Shown: positions 43,386 through 53,502, counted from the first letter of the stretch. The stretch: 64,000 nt of DNA from Pseudomonas putida (GCF_026625125.1 NZ_CP113097.1:2542001-2606000); one strand, 5' to 3'. Translations and numbers: made by a program. The notes: generated by a model from the letters alone, not told the origin.

Positions 43386-43411
43386 GGAATATATTTTGTG
43401 GCGGAGCGTCT
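43386..43411 (+). promoter_or_regulatory. ECF-type promoter of the sigma/anti-sigma operon
   Basis: GGAATA (43386-43391), a 15-base spacer, then CGTCT (43407-43411), 38 bp before the sigma start. Same spacing and boxes as on the other strand, so the sigma factor probably drives both operons. Confidence 0.7.
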
Positions 43412-43449
43412 GCCCCATACACTGACCACCCCCGAGCCGGTACCTTGCC

Positions 43450-43971
43450 ATGCACGACCTGGACGAACAGCAGTGGCGCGAGTTGCTGCAGCGCCTGCGC
43501 CGCTTTGCCTTGTGGCTGAGCCGCGAACCGGGCAGCGCCGACGACCTGGTGCAGGCCACGGTGGAGCGAGCCCTTAGCCGCAGCACCCAGCAACGTGATG
43601 CCGATGCGCTGCGTGCCTGGTTGTTCACCATTCTTTACCGGCTGTTTCTTGACGGTAAACGCCGTGAGCGCCTGCACAACCGCTGGTTATCGTGGTTCGG
43701 CCGGGCGGAACAGGAAAGCGAAGCACTCGGCGGCAACATCGAAAGCATCGTTCTGGCCCAGGCCGACCTGCAAGCCTTCGCCCGGCTATCGACCGAGCAG
43801 CGTGCCTTGCTGCTGTTGGTGAGTGTCGAAGGGCTGAGCTACAAAGAGGCGGCCCAGACACTCGGCATCCCCATCGGCACGGTGATGTCGCGCCTGTCAC
43901 GTGCCCGTGCCGCCCTGCGTGAACTGACCGAGGGCAACCCCCAGCCCCCGGCTCTGCGGAGACTGAAATGA
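43450..43971 (+). CDS. prtI: ECF sigma factor (PrtI-like)
   Basis: 173 residues with region 2 (~15-85, LRRFALWLSREPGSADDLVQ ... TILYRLFLDGKRRERLHN) and region 4 (~115-165, LSYKEAAQTLGIPIGTVMSR, then LSRARAALRE). It is an extracytoplasmic-function sigma of the group that pairs with membrane anti-sigma factors. It overlaps the next gene by 4 bp (ATGA). The name prtI follows the P. fluorescens/putida PrtI-PrtR pair from memory; the link to protease control there need not apply here. Confidence 0.88.
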   Translation: MHDLDEQQWRELLQRLRRFALWLSREPGSADDLVQATVERALSRSTQQRDADALRAWLFTILYRLFLDGKRRERLHNRWLSWFGRAEQESEALGGNIESIVLAQADLQAFARLSTEQRALLLLVSVEGLSYKEAAQTLGIPIGTVMSRLSRARAALRELTEGNPQPPALRRLK

Positions 43972-44717
43972 CGCGCCTGATACCCAGCGAAGACGAGTTG
44001 CATGCCTACGTTGATGATCGACTCGAGCCGACGCGGCGTGCCGAGGTGCAGGCCTGGCTGGCGGCCAACCCTCAGCAAGCTGCACGTATAGAGGGCTGGC
44101 TCAACGACGCTCGGCGCTTGCGCACGGCCCTGGCCGGTTTCGGTGATCAACCCGGGGCGCAGTTGGATCTCGGCCAGTTGCAACGGCGTGTGCGTCAACG
44201 GCGCCAGCGGCGCCTGGCGTCGGCTGCAGTGCTGCTGCTGGCCCTGGGCGTGGGCGGGGTGGGTGGTTGGCAGGCGCGGCAGGTCACGTTGGCAGGGAGC
44301 GCGTTGCCCATGGCCGATGCGGTCCAGGCGCATCGTTTGTTCGCCGGCAGTGAGGCGCTGGATATCCAGGCCAGTGACCCCACGCAGTTGCGCGACTGGC
44401 TGGGCAGGCATTTCAGCAGGGTGGGGCAATTGCCTGACTTGACCGGTTACGGGTTCCAGCCTGTTGGGGCACGATTGTTGAGCAATGAGCAAGGGCCTGC
44501 GGCGTTGCTGGTGTTCCAGGACCGCCAAGGGCAGCGCATCAGCCTGTTCCTGCGCTCACCTGGCGAGCGTTTCGAACGCATGCCGCAAGGGCAGCGTGTC
44601 GATGGCCAACTGGAAGCGAGGTACTGGTCGCATGGGGCCTACAACTTTGCCTTGGTAAGCGCGGCGGATGATGTGCGCGGGGCCGGGGTGGGGGAGGCCT
44701 TGCGTTCGGGCCTTTAG
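43968..44717 (+). CDS. prtR: Transmembrane anti-sigma factor (PrtR-like)
   Basis: 249 residues. A cytosolic N-terminus (LIPSEDELHAYVDDRLEPTR) resembles anti-sigma domains, but without the HxxxCxxC zinc motif. One TM helix (~83-103) leads to a periplasmic domain of ~145 residues. It should hold the sigma factor until a periplasmic signal, perhaps oxidative stress given the catalase target. It is translationally coupled to the sigma gene. This PrtR is unrelated to the pyocin repressor of the same name. Confidence 0.85.
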   Translation: MTRLIPSEDELHAYVDDRLEPTRRAEVQAWLAANPQQAARIEGWLNDARRLRTALAGFGDQPGAQLDLGQLQRRVRQRRQRRLASAAVLLLALGVGGVGGWQARQVTLAGSALPMADAVQAHRLFAGSEALDIQASDPTQLRDWLGRHFSRVGQLPDLTGYGFQPVGARLLSNEQGPAALLVFQDRQGQRISLFLRSPGERFERMPQGQRVDGQLEARYWSHGAYNFALVSAADDVRGAGVGEALRSGL

Positions 44718-45051
44718 GGTTGGGTAAGCCCGGTCACGGGCCATTGAGCAACGTGTGCGCTGGAGTAACAGCCTTACCCAATTTCTGGAAGTTGACGCAA
44801 CTTCTGTGAGAGCGGTTGGCCCGGAAACTCGTTGGTCTTGCCGGTTAGTCGGTCGCTGGCAGGGCGGGCCTCATCGCCGGCAAGCCGGCTCCCACAAAAA
44901 GAATCGCGTCAACTTTTAGCAATTGGGTACGACAGTCCCCCCCTGTGAGAGGAATCGAAAAGCTGGCGCGATCCTTGTGGGAGCCGGCTTGCCGGCGATC
45001 ACCGGCGAAGCCGGTGCCATTCACCACAGTGCCCGCATCGCGCCAAGCCGG
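44718..45051. repeat. Intergenic region with inverted REP pair
   Basis: Forward REP at about 44864-44895 (ATCGCCGGCAAGCCGGCT then CCCAC) and inverted REP at about 44977-45019. A further inverted pair TTGGGTAAG (44720-44728) / CTTACCCAA (44773-44781) directly follows the anti-sigma stop and may act as a terminator. The flanking genes converge. Confidence 0.8.
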
Positions 45052-45864
45052 TCAGCTCAACTCCAGCCAGATCGGCGCATGGTCGGAGGGTTTTTCCATC
45101 GCGCGCAGCTCATAGTCCACACCCGCTGCCTTGATCCGCGGCACCAGGTGCTGCGAAGCCATGATCAGGTCGATGCGCAGGCCACGCTTGGGTTCGTCCT
45201 CGAAGCCGCGGCTACGGTAGTCGAACCAACTGAAGCGGTCCGTTACCTCGGGATGCAGGTGGCGGAAACTGTCCACCAGCCCCCAGCCCTTGAGGCGCTC
45301 CATCCACTCGCGCTCCTCGGGGAGGAAGCTGCACTTGCCTGTTTTCAACCAGCGCTTGGCGTTGTCAGGGCCGATACCGATGTCGCAGTCCTGGGGCGAG
45401 ATGTTCATGTCGCCCATCACCAGCACGGGCTGGTCGTGCTTGAACTGCCCCTCCAGCAACGCCTGCAGGTCGCTGTAGAAACGCTGCTTGGCCGGGAATT
45501 TGGTGGGGTGGTCGCGGCTTTCGCCCTGCGGGAAGTAACCATTCATGATGGTGATCGGTGTGCCATTGGCATCAGCGAACGTACCCCAGATGAAACGGCG
45601 CTGCGCGTCTTCTTCGTCCGTGGCGAAGCCTTTGAACAGGCTCAGCGGCGCCTGGCGCGAAAGCAGGGCGACGCCGTAGTGGCCTTTTTGCCCGTGGTAG
45701 TGCACGTGATAGCCCAAGGCCTGAACGTCGGCCAAGGGAAACTGATCGTCGCTGACCTTGGTTTCCTGCAGGCCGATCACGTCCGGCTGGTGCTTTTCGA
45801 TCAGGGCCGCCAGCTGGTGCGGGCGGGCCCGCAGGCCGTTGATGTTGAAACAGACGATCTTCAT
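45052..45864 (-). CDS. xthA: Exodeoxyribonuclease III
   Basis: 270 residues, the usual length. Metal and catalytic residues are visible: Asn7 (FNINGL), Glu34 (LQETKVSD), Asp/Asn in MGDMNISP, and the final SDHAPIW with the catalytic His. It is an AP endonuclease and 3'-5' exonuclease for base-excision repair. Monocistronic, divergent from the GNAT gene at 46028. Confidence 0.96.
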   Translation of the reverse strand: MKIVCFNINGLRARPHQLAALIEKHQPDVIGLQETKVSDDQFPLADVQALGYHVHYHGQKGHYGVALLSRQAPLSLFKGFATDEEDAQRRFIWGTFADANGTPITIMNGYFPQGESRDHPTKFPAKQRFYSDLQALLEGQFKHDQPVLVMGDMNISPQDCDIGIGPDNAKRWLKTGKCSFLPEEREWMERLKGWGLVDSFRHLHPEVTDRFSWFDYRSRGFEDEPKRGLRIDLIMASQHLVPRIKAAGVDYELRAMEKPSDHAPIWLELS

Positions 45865-46027
45865 GGAAAGACAATCCCGGTAAAAGGCCGGATGCTAGCC
45901 GACATCGCCCCTGATCACCAGCGTGGCGGCTTCGCCGAGGCGCTGCTAACGTGCACTCACGGGGGGAACGATGCGCCGCCGGGCTCCTCCAAGGCACTGT
46001 ATGCCCACTCCAGGAGGTCTGCCCGCA

Positions 46028-46678
46028 ATGCCCGAAGCCACCGCCGCCCAGGCTCGCGTCTGCACACTCGATGACGGCTACAGCCGTGAGGCCCGCTCAC
46101 TGCTGTACAACGCTTATCTGAACGACCCCACCTTCGCCTACATCTTCGAGGCCCAGCGCCCTGGCTACGAACGACGGTTGCGCGTGATGGTGCGCGAGTG
46201 GGTTCGCCAGCATTTCTATCTGCAGTTGCCAGCCATTGGCCTGTTGCTGGATGACCGCCTGATCGCATTGGCACTGATCGTACCGCCGCAGCGCCGCCTG
46301 GGCGTGGCCGACAGCTGGGCCTGGCGCCTGCGCATGCTGCTGGGCACCGGGCAACGCTGCACGCGACGTTACATGGAGTACCAGGCGGCGCTGGTCGGCT
46401 GCCTGCCAACACCGCAGGTTCACATGTTGCCGCTTCTGGGGGTGCATCCAGCGTTTCGCGGTCAGCACTACGGCGAACAATTGTTACAAGCCGTGCACGA
46501 CTGGTGTGCAGAAGACCCCAACACTCAAGGCGTGGTGCTGGATTCGGGTAACGAGCATTACCTCCCGTTCTATGAGCGCCAGGGGTATCAGGAGATTGGC
46601 GAGGTGGCTGTAGGGCCAATCCGTGAACGGGTGTTTTTTCATCCCTGTCCGGTATCTTCAGTTTCCCCGACTGCTTGA
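46028..46678 (+). CDS. GNAT-family N-acetyltransferase
   Basis: 216 residues. Acetyl-CoA-binding region LLGVHPAFRGQHYGEQLLQAV, then VLDSGNEHYLPFYERQGYQEIGE, the typical GNAT C-terminal motif. Substrate unknown. ATG 46028 is chosen for AGGAGG ten bases upstream; codons before it are Arg/Pro-rich. Confidence 0.88.
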   Translation: MPEATAAQARVCTLDDGYSREARSLLYNAYLNDPTFAYIFEAQRPGYERRLRVMVREWVRQHFYLQLPAIGLLLDDRLIALALIVPPQRRLGVADSWAWRLRMLLGTGQRCTRRYMEYQAALVGCLPTPQVHMLPLLGVHPAFRGQHYGEQLLQAVHDWCAEDPNTQGVVLDSGNEHYLPFYERQGYQEIGEVAVGPIRERVFFHPCPVSSVSPTA

Positions 46679-46720
46679 AAGCTCGCCAGGCGGCTCCCTT
46701 GAGCGCCTGGCTCTGGTAGC

Positions 46721-48472
46721 ATGCGCCGCATGACGTATTCAGGAAGACTGACTTGGGGCCTGGTTTTCTGGGTTGCCAGTTTCACAGCATGGGGGCAGAG
46801 CGAATTGCTGGTGCAGGTAAAGCCTGCCAACAAGGCGCTCAAAGCCAATGTCGAAGGCTATGTAGGTACCCTTGGGGACCGCGATGAAGAGGCGCTGTTG
46901 CGCTTCAGTCGCGGGGCTCAGGAGCAGGCGCGAAAAGCGGCGCAAGCGCTGGGTTACTACCAGGCGCAGATCGATAGCGAGGTCAGGCCTTCTGCCAGGG
47001 CCGACGAACCTGCGAAGCTGATCCTTCATATCGAACCGGGCGAGCCTGTGCGCCTGCGCAACGTGACCGTGCGCATCGAGGGGCCTGCCAGCGAGATGAA
47101 GGCGTTTCGCGTACCTGACAGCAAAGCCCTGCGCGCTGGTGAGCAACTCAACCATGGGCTTTACGAGGATGCCAAGCGGCTGATCCAGAACCAGGCCTCA
47201 CGCTACGGCTTCTTCAGCGGGCATTTCACCCGCCAGCGCCTGGCCGTCGACCCGCAGGCCGGGGTGGCCGATATCGAACTGGTGTATCAGAGCGGCCCAC
47301 GCTATCGCTTGGGGGCGGTCAGGTTCAGTGGTGATACCCCGCTGGACGAAGACCTGCTGCAGCGGATGGTGTCGTTCAAACCGGGCACGCCCTACGACTC
47401 CGAGTTGATCGCGGAACTGAACAATGACCTGCAGTCCAGCGGTTATTTCGAAGGTGTAAGGGTCGATGCCGCGCCCACTGCAGCAGTGGCCGAGCAAATT
47501 CCTGTGGACGTACGCCTCGATACCCGCAAACCGCGGACCATGGGCCTTGGTCTGGGCTTCTCGACGGATGTCGGGCCGCGCGGCAAAGCCAATTGGACGC
47601 GCCACTGGGTCAACGCCCAAGGCCATAGCTACGGTTGGGAGACAGAGCTTTCTGCCCCCCGGCAAAACGTGGGGCTGTGGTACGACGTACCCCTTGACCC
47701 ACCCCTGACCGACAAGTTGCGTTTCGCTGGCGGCTATCAGAATGAAGAGATCGCCGGCACAGACACGCTCAGCAAGCTGCTGACCGTGGGGCCCGAATGG
47801 CACAGCAAGCTGCCCAGTGGCTGGCAGCGCGTGATCTCGCTCAAGTACCAGCGTGAAGAGTATCGCCTTGGCGACGATTCAGGCCTGAGCAACCTGCTCA
47901 TGCCGGGCGTAAGTTTCTCTTACTTGCGCAGCGACAACCGCATTGACCCGCACAACGGCTACCGCCTGCAATTCGATACCCAGGTGGCCAAGGAAGGGCT
48001 GGTGTCCGACACCAACCTGTTGCATGGCAACGTACTGCTCAAGGGCCTGACCACGCTCGGGCACAACCACCGCTTGCTCGGCAGGTTGCAGTTTGGAGGC
48101 AGCGCCACCAACGGTTACAAGAACAATATCCCGCCCTCGCTGCGCTTCTTCGCCGGTGGCGATCAGAGCGTGCGCGGCTACGACTATCAGACGCTGTCGC
48201 CTAAGAATAGCGACGGCGACCGTATCGGTGGCCGTTATCTGGTCGCTGGCAGCGTCGAATACCAGTATTCGCTGACCGAGAAGTGGCGTGTGGCGACGTT
48301 CGTCGACCAGGGTAATTCGTTCAACACACTGGAGCTGCCGAGCCTCAAGACCGGGGTCGGTTTCGGCGTGCGCTGGGTTTCGCCGGTCGGGCCATTGCGC
48401 CTCGACCTGGCCAAGGCCCTCGATGACGACGGTGGTATCCGCCTGCATTTCTCCATGGGGCCAGAGCTGTGA
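46721..48472 (+). CDS. tamA: Autotransporter assembly factor TamA
   Basis: 583-residue Omp85-family outer-membrane protein. Signal peptide (to ~25), three POTRA domains (~30-265), then a 16-strand barrel with the conserved GGDQSVRGYDYQTLSP loop motif and a C-terminal Phe/Leu-rich strand (IRLHFSMGPEL). With TamB it forms the translocation and assembly module that inserts autotransporters and helps phospholipid transport. Its stop overlaps the tamB start (TGATG). Confidence 0.95.
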   Translation: MRRMTYSGRLTWGLVFWVASFTAWGQSELLVQVKPANKALKANVEGYVGTLGDRDEEALLRFSRGAQEQARKAAQALGYYQAQIDSEVRPSARADEPAKLILHIEPGEPVRLRNVTVRIEGPASEMKAFRVPDSKALRAGEQLNHGLYEDAKRLIQNQASRYGFFSGHFTRQRLAVDPQAGVADIELVYQSGPRYRLGAVRFSGDTPLDEDLLQRMVSFKPGTPYDSELIAELNNDLQSSGYFEGVRVDAAPTAAVAEQIPVDVRLDTRKPRTMGLGLGFSTDVGPRGKANWTRHWVNAQGHSYGWETELSAPRQNVGLWYDVPLDPPLTDKLRFAGGYQNEEIAGTDTLSKLLTVGPEWHSKLPSGWQRVISLKYQREEYRLGDDSGLSNLLMPGVSFSYLRSDNRIDPHNGYRLQFDTQVAKEGLVSDTNLLHGNVLLKGLTTLGHNHRLLGRLQFGGSATNGYKNNIPPSLRFFAGGDQSVRGYDYQTLSPKNSDGDRIGGRYLVAGSVEYQYSLTEKWRVATFVDQGNSFNTLELPSLKTGVGFGVRWVSPVGPLRLDLAKALDDDGGIRLHFSMGPEL

Positions 48473-51400
48473 TGCGTGTGTTCAAATTCATTCTGCTGGG
48501 CCTGCTCGGCAGCGTGTTGCTGGTTGTTCTGGCGCTGGGGGCATTACTGGCCACCGAAGGTGGCAGCCGTTGGGCACTCGGGCGCGTGCCAGGTTTGCAG
48601 GTCAGTGATTTTCAAGGGCACCTTGCAGGCCGCTGGCAGGCGAGCCAGTTGACCTGGGTTGACGGGGGCAACCGCGTCGACGTGCAAGCTCCGCTGCTGA
48701 ACTGGACACCTGGCTGTTTGTTGCGGGCAACGCTGTGCATCGATCAACTGCATGCCCAGCGGATCGACATGGCATTCGCGCCGAGCGATCAACCTGCCGA
48801 TAGCGGGCCGCTGCAGTTACCGGTTTTGCGGCTGCCGGTGGCCATCGAGCTGGGGGATGTCAAGGTTGGCCAGGTACGCCTCGATGGCAGCGACCTGCTC
48901 GGCGATCTGCACCTGGCGGCGCACTGGACCGCGACAGGGCTGAAGATCGACAGCCTGCAACTGCAGCGCGACGACCTGCACGTGAATGTGCAGGGCGATC
49001 TGGAGCCCGAGGGTGACTGGCCGGTGCAACTGCAGGGGCAGGTGCAACTGCCAGCCGTGCAAGGGCAGGCCTGGCAACTTGCACTTACCGCCAAGGGCGA
49101 GTTGCAGAAAACCCTCGAACTGGATGCGACCAGCAGCGGCTATCTCAACGCGCGTCTGACCGGTGAGTTGCAGGCACTGGCCGAGCACTTGCCAGCCAGG
49201 TTGCAACTGCGCTCCGATGCCTTCAAACCCGCGCAGACGCTACCGGATACGCTGCAGCTCAACCAGCTCAAGCTCGACGCCGAGGGCGATCTGCTCAAGG
49301 GGTATCAGGTGTCTGGTAGCGCCAGCCTGCCGGCCAAAAAGGCACCGATCGCCTTGCTGCTCAACGGCAAGGTAGATGCCAAAGGGGCGAACATCCAGGC
49401 GTTGGACCTTTCTGCAAGCGACGCCCAGCACCTGAAGCTGCAGGCCAGCGCCGACTGGCAGCAAGGCCTGGCGGCCAATGCCCAGCTCGACTGGCAGGAT
49501 TTCCCTTGGCTGCGTTTGTACCCATTGGACACGCCGCCAGAGGTCACGCTCAAGCGCTTGACCGCGCAGGTGCAATACCGCGATGGCAGTTACCAGGGTA
49601 CTTTCAATGGCGACCTCGACGGCCCGGCTGGGGCCTTTACCCTGGCCAGCCCCTTCGAAGGTGACCTTGGCCAGGTGCGCCTGCCGCAGTTGGCCCTGAC
49701 TGCCGGGCAAGGCAAGGCTGCCGGCAGTGTCGCGGTGCGCTTTGCCGATACCTTGGCCTGGGACGTTGACCTGCAGCTGTCGGCACTCGACCCTGCCTAC
49801 TGGCTCGCCGAACTGCCCGGCACCTTGGCTGGCCCGTTGCGCAGCAAAGGTGAAATGAAGGGTGAGCAGCTCAACCTCGATGCCCAGCTTGACCTGAAGG
49901 GACGCCTGCGCGGCCAGCCGGCAATGCTCAAGGTACAGGCCGAAGGCGCCGGCCAGCGCTGGACCCTCGGTACGCTGGCTGTGCAGTTGGGCGACAACCG
50001 CATCAACGGCAGTGGCAGCCTGCAACAGCGCCTGGCCGGGCGTGTCGACCTCGACCTGCCCCGGCTCGGGCAGCTGTGGCCCGGGCTGCAAGGCCAGGTA
50101 AAAGGGCGGCTGGATGCCAGCGGCACGCTCAGCGCTCCCCAAGGTACCCTGACCCTGCAAGGCCAGCAGTTGGCGCAGGAGCAGAACCGGATCCAGCGTC
50201 TTGACCTCAGTGCACGCCTGGACAACGCCCAGCGTGGGCTGGTCGACCTCAAGGCTAGTGGCATCCGCCTGGGCGATACGGTGCTGGGCACCTTGCAGGC
50301 CAACGGCAAGGGCGATATCCGCCAGCAAGCCCTGACCCTGGGGCTCGATGGCCCGTCGCTGAAACTTGACCTGGGGCTCGACGGCCAGTTGAGCAAGGGC
50401 GACTGGCGTGGGCGGCTGGCCAGCGGCAGAGTCCAGGCCGGTGGCCAGGACTGGCAATTGCAGGCGCCGGCTCGCCTGCAGCGCCTGGCCAGCGGCCAAC
50501 TGGACTTCGGCGCCCACTGCTGGCGCTCCGGTCAGGCCAGCCTGTGTGGCGAGGATCAACGCCTGGCACCGGAGCCGCGCCTGCGTTATCACCTCAAACA
50601 GTTCCCGCTGGACAGCCTGGCTCAATGGTTGCCGAAGGATTTCGCCTGGCAGGGGCTGCTCAACGCTGACGTCAATCTGGACATCCCGGCCAGCGGCCCC
50701 AAGGGAACCGTGCGCGTCGATGCCAGCGGCGGCACGCTGAGGGTGCGGGACAATGGGCGCTGGATCGATTTCCCTTATCAAGCGCTGCGCCTGGACAGTA
50801 CCCTGGCGCCTCGGCGCATCGATACGCAGCTGAATTTCCGTGGCGAGCGCCTTGGCGAGTTGCGCCTCAACGCCCGTCTCGACCCGCTGGGCAAGGACAA
50901 GCCCTTGTCGGGTGACTTCCGCCTCGCCGGTCTGGACCTGTCGGTTGCCCGGCCTTTCGTACCGATGGTCGAGCGGCTGGCAGGCCAATTGAATGGCAGT
51001 GGCCAGTTGTCCGGCACCTTGCTGGCGCCCAAAGTCAACGGCAACCTGATGCTCAATGGTGGCGAGGTCAGTGGTGCTGAGTTGCCCGTCAGTTTGCAGG
51101 ACCTGTCGCTGCAAGCCTTGATCGCTGGCGAGCAGGTTCAGCTGAACGGGGGCTGGCGCAGTGGCGAGGCGGGCCGTGGCCGGCTGAGCGGCGACCTGAC
51201 CTGGGGCCAGGCCCTGGGCATGAACCTGCGCCTGCAGGGCCAGCAGTTGCCGGTGACCGTAGAACCCTATGCAACGCTTGAAGTCGCGCCCGATTTGAAC
51301 CTGCGCCTGATCGACGACAAACTGGCGGTGTCCGGCAAGGTGCAGGTGCCCAAGGGCAAGATCACGGTGCGCGAGCTGCCGCCATCGACCGTGAAGGTAT

Positions 51401-52143
51401 CCGACGACACGGTCATCGTCGGCCACCAGACCGAGGAAGGCAAAACGCCGATGGCGATGGCCATGGACATAGATGTCGAAGTGGGGCAGGACAAACTGTC
51501 GTTCAGCGGGTTTGGGCTTACCGCCAACTTGCTCGGCCATGTACACATCGGCGATAACATGGACACCCGTGGTGAGTTGAGCCTGGCTGACGGACGTTAC
51601 CGCGCCTATGGTCAGCGCCTGACCATCCGCCGAGCGCGCTTGCTGTTCGCCGGGCCCCTCGACCAGCCCTACCTGGACATCGAGGCCATCCGCCAAGTCG
51701 ATGACGTGATCGCCGGTATCCGCCTGAGCGGTAGTGCCGAGCAGCCTACTACCCAAGTGTTCTCGGAACCGGCGATGAGCCAGGAACTGGCGCTGTCCTA
51801 TCTGGTGCTGGGCCGCCCGCTGGGCACGTCGGGCGAGGACAACAACATGTTGGCCGAGGCGGCCCTGGGCCTGGGCCTGGCGGGCAGCGCAGGGGTTACC
51901 GGCAGCATCGCGTCCAGCCTGGGGATTGACGACTTCCAGCTGGACACCGAGGGCTCGGGCAATACCACCAGTGTGGTGGCCAGCGGCAACCTGACCGAGA
52001 AGCTGAGCCTGCGATATGGGGTAGGGGTGTTCGAGCCGGCCAATACCATTGCGTTGCGCTACAAACTGAGCAAGAGGGTTTACCTTGAGGCGGCGAGCGG
52101 CCTGGCCAGTTCGCTGGATATTTTCTATAAGCGCGACTTCTGA
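48472..52143 (+). CDS. tamB: Translocation and assembly module protein TamB
   Basis: 1223 residues. A single N-terminal TM helix (FKFILLGLLGSVLLVVLALG) anchors it in the inner membrane; the long periplasmic beta-rich body is a taco-shaped lipid conduit of the AsmA/Vps13-like repeat type. It ends with the DUF490/TamB domain (TTQVFSEPAMSQELALSYLV ... KRVYLEAASG). It works with TamA, in the same operon and overlapping by one base. Confidence 0.94.
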   Translation: MRVFKFILLGLLGSVLLVVLALGALLATEGGSRWALGRVPGLQVSDFQGHLAGRWQASQLTWVDGGNRVDVQAPLLNWTPGCLLRATLCIDQLHAQRIDMAFAPSDQPADSGPLQLPVLRLPVAIELGDVKVGQVRLDGSDLLGDLHLAAHWTATGLKIDSLQLQRDDLHVNVQGDLEPEGDWPVQLQGQVQLPAVQGQAWQLALTAKGELQKTLELDATSSGYLNARLTGELQALAEHLPARLQLRSDAFKPAQTLPDTLQLNQLKLDAEGDLLKGYQVSGSASLPAKKAPIALLLNGKVDAKGANIQALDLSASDAQHLKLQASADWQQGLAANAQLDWQDFPWLRLYPLDTPPEVTLKRLTAQVQYRDGSYQGTFNGDLDGPAGAFTLASPFEGDLGQVRLPQLALTAGQGKAAGSVAVRFADTLAWDVDLQLSALDPAYWLAELPGTLAGPLRSKGEMKGEQLNLDAQLDLKGRLRGQPAMLKVQAEGAGQRWTLGTLAVQLGDNRINGSGSLQQRLAGRVDLDLPRLGQLWPGLQGQVKGRLDASGTLSAPQGTLTLQGQQLAQEQNRIQRLDLSARLDNAQRGLVDLKASGIRLGDTVLGTLQANGKGDIRQQALTLGLDGPSLKLDLGLDGQLSKGDWRGRLASGRVQAGGQDWQLQAPARLQRLASGQLDFGAHCWRSGQASLCGEDQRLAPEPRLRYHLKQFPLDSLAQWLPKDFAWQGLLNADVNLDIPASGPKGTVRVDASGGTLRVRDNGRWIDFPYQALRLDSTLAPRRIDTQLNFRGERLGELRLNARLDPLGKDKPLSGDFRLAGLDLSVARPFVPMVERLAGQLNGSGQLSGTLLAPKVNGNLMLNGGEVSGAELPVSLQDLSLQALIAGEQVQLNGGWRSGEAGRGRLSGDLTWGQALGMNLRLQGQQLPVTVEPYATLEVAPDLNLRLIDDKLAVSGKVQVPKGKITVRELPPSTVKVSDDTVIVGHQTEEGKTPMAMAMDIDVEVGQDKLSFSGFGLTANLLGHVHIGDNMDTRGELSLADGRYRAYGQRLTIRRARLLFAGPLDQPYLDIEAIRQVDDVIAGIRLSGSAEQPTTQVFSEPAMSQELALSYLVLGRPLGTSGEDNNMLAEAALGLGLAGSAGVTGSIASSLGIDDFQLDTEGSGNTTSVVASGNLTEKLSLRYGVGVFEPANTIALRYKLSKRVYLEAASGLASSLDIFYKRDF

Positions 52144-52152
52144 AGGGCGCCA

Positions 52153-52710
52153 TCAACGCACGGTGGCGGCCTCGATGAACTCGTTGGTATCAGGGCCGGG
52201 CGCAGCAGGTGGCTTGCGGGTGGGGTTGATCAGTTTGGTGTATTCCTCGATCAGGCGGTTCAGCGCTTCGGGGGGGTCGCTGGCCTGAAACTGCATGCGG
52301 ATCTGCACCTCGTCCGGGTCTCGCGTTTCGCCCTGGCGGCCCTGGGCGCCGATCGTGACCTTGAATGCCGCTGCGCCGCCGGCCTCAGCGTTGGCCTGCA
52401 TCGCACGCAGCGCCTCCGTGCCGTTGACGCGCACCGAGAGGTCGACTTGCATGCGCTCCAAGGCCAGCCCCTTGGGTGATACCAGGGCGAACAACGGCAC
52501 GGGTATCACATGCTGGTCGTCCATGGCGACCTCGACCATCTTGGCCTTCATAGGTGCCCCGAGCGCCTGGGGGTCGATGTCGAAGAAGTGGTCGAACAGA
52601 TTGATGTACTGCTGGGCAATCAGGCTATTGGTGGCCGCTGCGGCCTCCTGCAGGCCACGGGTGATATCCCGCAGGTCGATCGCGGTCATGGGGGCAGGGT
52701 GATTGTCCAC
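52153..52710 (-). CDS. DUF2589-family protein, copy 2
   Basis: 185 residues from a GTG with AGGAG upstream. The segment LQEAAAATNSLIAQQYINLF, MVEVAMDDQHVIPVPLFALV and VNGTEALRAMQAN fit DUF2589, a soluble beta-rich family of unknown function. The last visible residues are charged. It is third in an operon with a second DUF2589 gene and a Mor-like regulator. It differs from copy 1 in the C-terminal third. Confidence 0.75.
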   Translation of the reverse strand: MDNHPAPMTAIDLRDITRGLQEAAAATNSLIAQQYINLFDHFFDIDPQALGAPMKAKMVEVAMDDQHVIPVPLFALVSPKGLALERMQVDLSVRVNGTEALRAMQANAEAGGAAAFKVTIGAQGRQGETRDPDEVQIRMQFQASDPPEALNRLIEEYTKLINPTRKPPAAPGPDTNEFIEAATVR

Positions 52711-52782
52711 TCACTTGTCTCCTTGGTACACGGGAGCCCCGCTGTGCTCAGCGAGGCGGACATTTTGAGACAGGGCTAAGCG

Positions 52783-53439
52783 TCAGGGCGTGCTGGGACT
52801 TGGGGAGGGGGTGTTCGCTGTATCGCCCTTCAGTACGTCGGCATTGGAAATCGTATCGGTGCTCACCAGGGTCGAGTTAGGTACCACCGTTGGTTTGGTG
52901 GCGGCATCGGTGAGAAAATCGATGACTCTCATCACGGCCTCTGGCGGGTCCTGGCGGCGTAAGGTGGTATTGAACGCGTAGCGGGCGCGGGTATCGGTCT
53001 TGCGGGTCTGCGTGGACTTGTGGCTGATGCTGCCCTTCATGTCCAGCTTGAAAGGGCCCCAGCCGAGTGACCCAGCCACTTCGCCACTTTTGCTCGACTC
53101 ACTGAAATCCTCAGCCGCTTGGCTGATGGTCAGCTCAAAGTCGACCGTTCCTTCTTCGATGACAATGTTGGGGTGGGTGATGGCCGCCAGCAGCGGCACC
53201 TTCATGGACTTGTTGACGACACCTTTGTATTCGCCCTGTTCGTTGACGATGGTCTCGTCATAGTCGAACTGGATGGCGACCGCTTTGCCATCCTGTACGC
53301 AGACCTGCATGAGGAAGTCCGCATAGGACTTGCTCGCAGTGACCTGCGCCTGAACCATGGCTTGTAGTGGCCCGGCGATCATCCGGTCCATGGGCAAGGC
53401 ATTGATGACCGATCCGATTAGGCTGTTGTCGATGGACAT
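52783..53439 (-). CDS. DUF2589-family protein, copy 1
   Basis: 218 residues: ALPMDRMIAGPLQAMVQAQV at the N-terminus (amphipathic helix), then a beta-rich core (VPLLAAITHPNIVIEEGTVD, FELTISQAAEDF). It ends with the segment RRQDPPEAVMRVIDFLTDA, shared in type with copy 2 (ASDPPEALNRLIEEYTKLI). A low-complexity Ser/Pro tail closes it. Function unknown. It lies 72 bp from copy 2 and 63 bp from the Mor-like gene, all on the same strand. Confidence 0.75.
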   Translation of the reverse strand: MSIDNSLIGSVINALPMDRMIAGPLQAMVQAQVTASKSYADFLMQVCVQDGKAVAIQFDYDETIVNEQGEYKGVVNKSMKVPLLAAITHPNIVIEEGTVDFELTISQAAEDFSESSKSGEVAGSLGWGPFKLDMKGSISHKSTQTRKTDTRARYAFNTTLRRQDPPEAVMRVIDFLTDAATKPTVVPNSTLVSTDTISNADVLKGDTANTPSPSPSTP

Positions 53440-53502
53440 AGCTCGATTCTCTTTTTAATGGGTGCTGCAAAGACGGCCGTCAGTGCGGCCGGGTGGATGT
53501 CG

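Noticed and set aside
49240..51756. 838-codon open frame antisense to tamB
   Set aside because: Gln-rich read-through composition typical of the antisense of a GC-rich gene; tamB on the other strand has the full domain set.
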